Notes under the pieces: generated by a model
What the model was told of the DNA's origin: nothing
Seen by the model: the letters and a program-made list of their open reading frames with translations, nothing else
The model's database searches: none
Shown here: positions 63,396-64,000 of the stretch, in pieces
Layout of the letters: each line of letters starts with the position of its first letter
Numbering within the stretch: the first letter of the stretch is position 1
Assembly (NCBI RefSeq): GCF_963678635.1
Contig: NC_087062.1
Location: 10,338,670 to 10,402,669, forward strand
Direction: 5' to 3'
From: Symsagittifera roscoffensis
Lineage: Eukaryota > Xenacoelomorpha > Acoela > Convolutidae
Length of the DNA: 64,000 nucleotides
Translations under genes and position numbers: made by a program

Positions 63396-64000
63396 TCTAT
63401 CTTTGATGTTTAGTTCGTTCAGACACGGATGGCTCAACGTTACAATCATCGTTTCGTGGGCTACGAAGTCTGTCGTTGTCTGGGTTGAAACGAAGTCTAC
63501 GACTTCCTGAGCCATTTCCTGAAACTCATCGCATGTCATCGTTAGCCGGAGACACCAATATTTGTGCGAGTCCGATAGCAGACATGCACATGAGCTGGTT
63601 CCAGTATGCGAATCACAAAAAGTTCCAGAGCAAACCGAATCAAGTGTTGCACAGGAAATCAGACGCAGGCTGTGCGGGTTGAAGTTGAAGTAGCCATAAT
63701 GCGGCTTCTCCAGATTGCTGGGGGCAGCGCTGCGCGAGGATCCAAAGGAATGACTACGGGAACTAATGGATAAGAAATAGAAACAACAATGTTGTCGCCC
63801 AGAAAGGATTGCACCTGAAGGTTGACAATTGCAACTTCGCATACTGGTCGTATCAAACTGGAGAAGCGCAGGGTGGTCTTCGACTCGGATGCGGTTGTGC
63901 TAAATAACAAAATCACGTCCAATTGACCGGGTACACCGAAAATAACAAAAAGATCGCAAGACGGTATTTCCTTCATCGTTATCCCGCCCGTCTTTTTGAT
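63396..64000 (-). CDS. Possible partial exons of an unidentified minus-strand gene
   Basis: On the minus strand a frame is open from the right edge to 63659 (KEIPSCDLFVIFGVPGQLD and LIRPVCEVAIVNLQVQSFL). A different minus-strand frame from about 63560 to 63396 (CDEFQEMAQEVVDFVSTQ, ETMIVTLSHPCLNELN) ends at a splice donor GTAAGC. The two could be joined by a small intron, but I cannot place its ends, and neither segment matches a family I recognise. It may be chance. Confidence 0.25.

Overview
The window is invertebrate (metazoan) nuclear DNA. The evidence is spliced genes with GT-AG introns, a POU-homeodomain gene, and large tracts of retrotransposons and other repeats in an AT-rich background. 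I cannot name the species. Three host genes can be supported, all on the + strand in the right quarter: a single-exon EIF2D (48644-50296), a four-exon POU gene closest to class II (53817-56475) and a four-exon cytosolic alpha-mannosidase MAN2C1 (57913-61944). A possible exon pair of an unidentified minus-strand gene lies at the right edge.

The left part (1-14 kb) is mostly old mobile DNA. It holds two minus-strand fragments of a non-LTR reverse transcriptase with a tRNA-like SINE between them, a 200-N assembly gap, a cluster of five perfect TGACGTCA sites, and a badly broken protein-primed family-B DNA polymerase of Polinton/Maverick type. The middle of that polymerase has been duplicated and shuffled (7444-10507). 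From about 14.4 kb to 46.2 kb there is a tandem array of diverged 1.9-2.9 kb units. One unit carries a solo LTR with a 4-bp target duplication.

The centre of the window is a giant Ty3/gypsy LTR retrotransposon of about 22.6 kb (22667-45239) inserted into that array. Its near-identical LTRs are about 897 bp long, the target duplication is ATTC, and the interrupted repeat unit reads straight on across the insertion. The leader is long, with 70-bp repeats, many G6 tracts and a 14-bp minisatellite. Then come gag (two CCHC knuckles), protease (DTG), reverse transcriptase (YVDD), RNase H and integrase (HHCC, D,D35E), with a few single-base breaks.

The unusual part follows. The integrase ORF ends in a domain that reads as a TARG1/OARD1-like macro domain. 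About 9 kb of extra ORFs come after it, holding one clear SGNH (GDSL) hydrolase domain whose catalytic blocks are split between two frames, a second diverged SGNH-like domain, and long regions I do not recognise. Together with a CTTGAG hexamer scattered on one strand of the whole element, this accessory module is the best candidate for something poorly described. The combination suggests an element that carries its own ADP-ribose-binding and esterase-like functions, but that is inference from motifs only.
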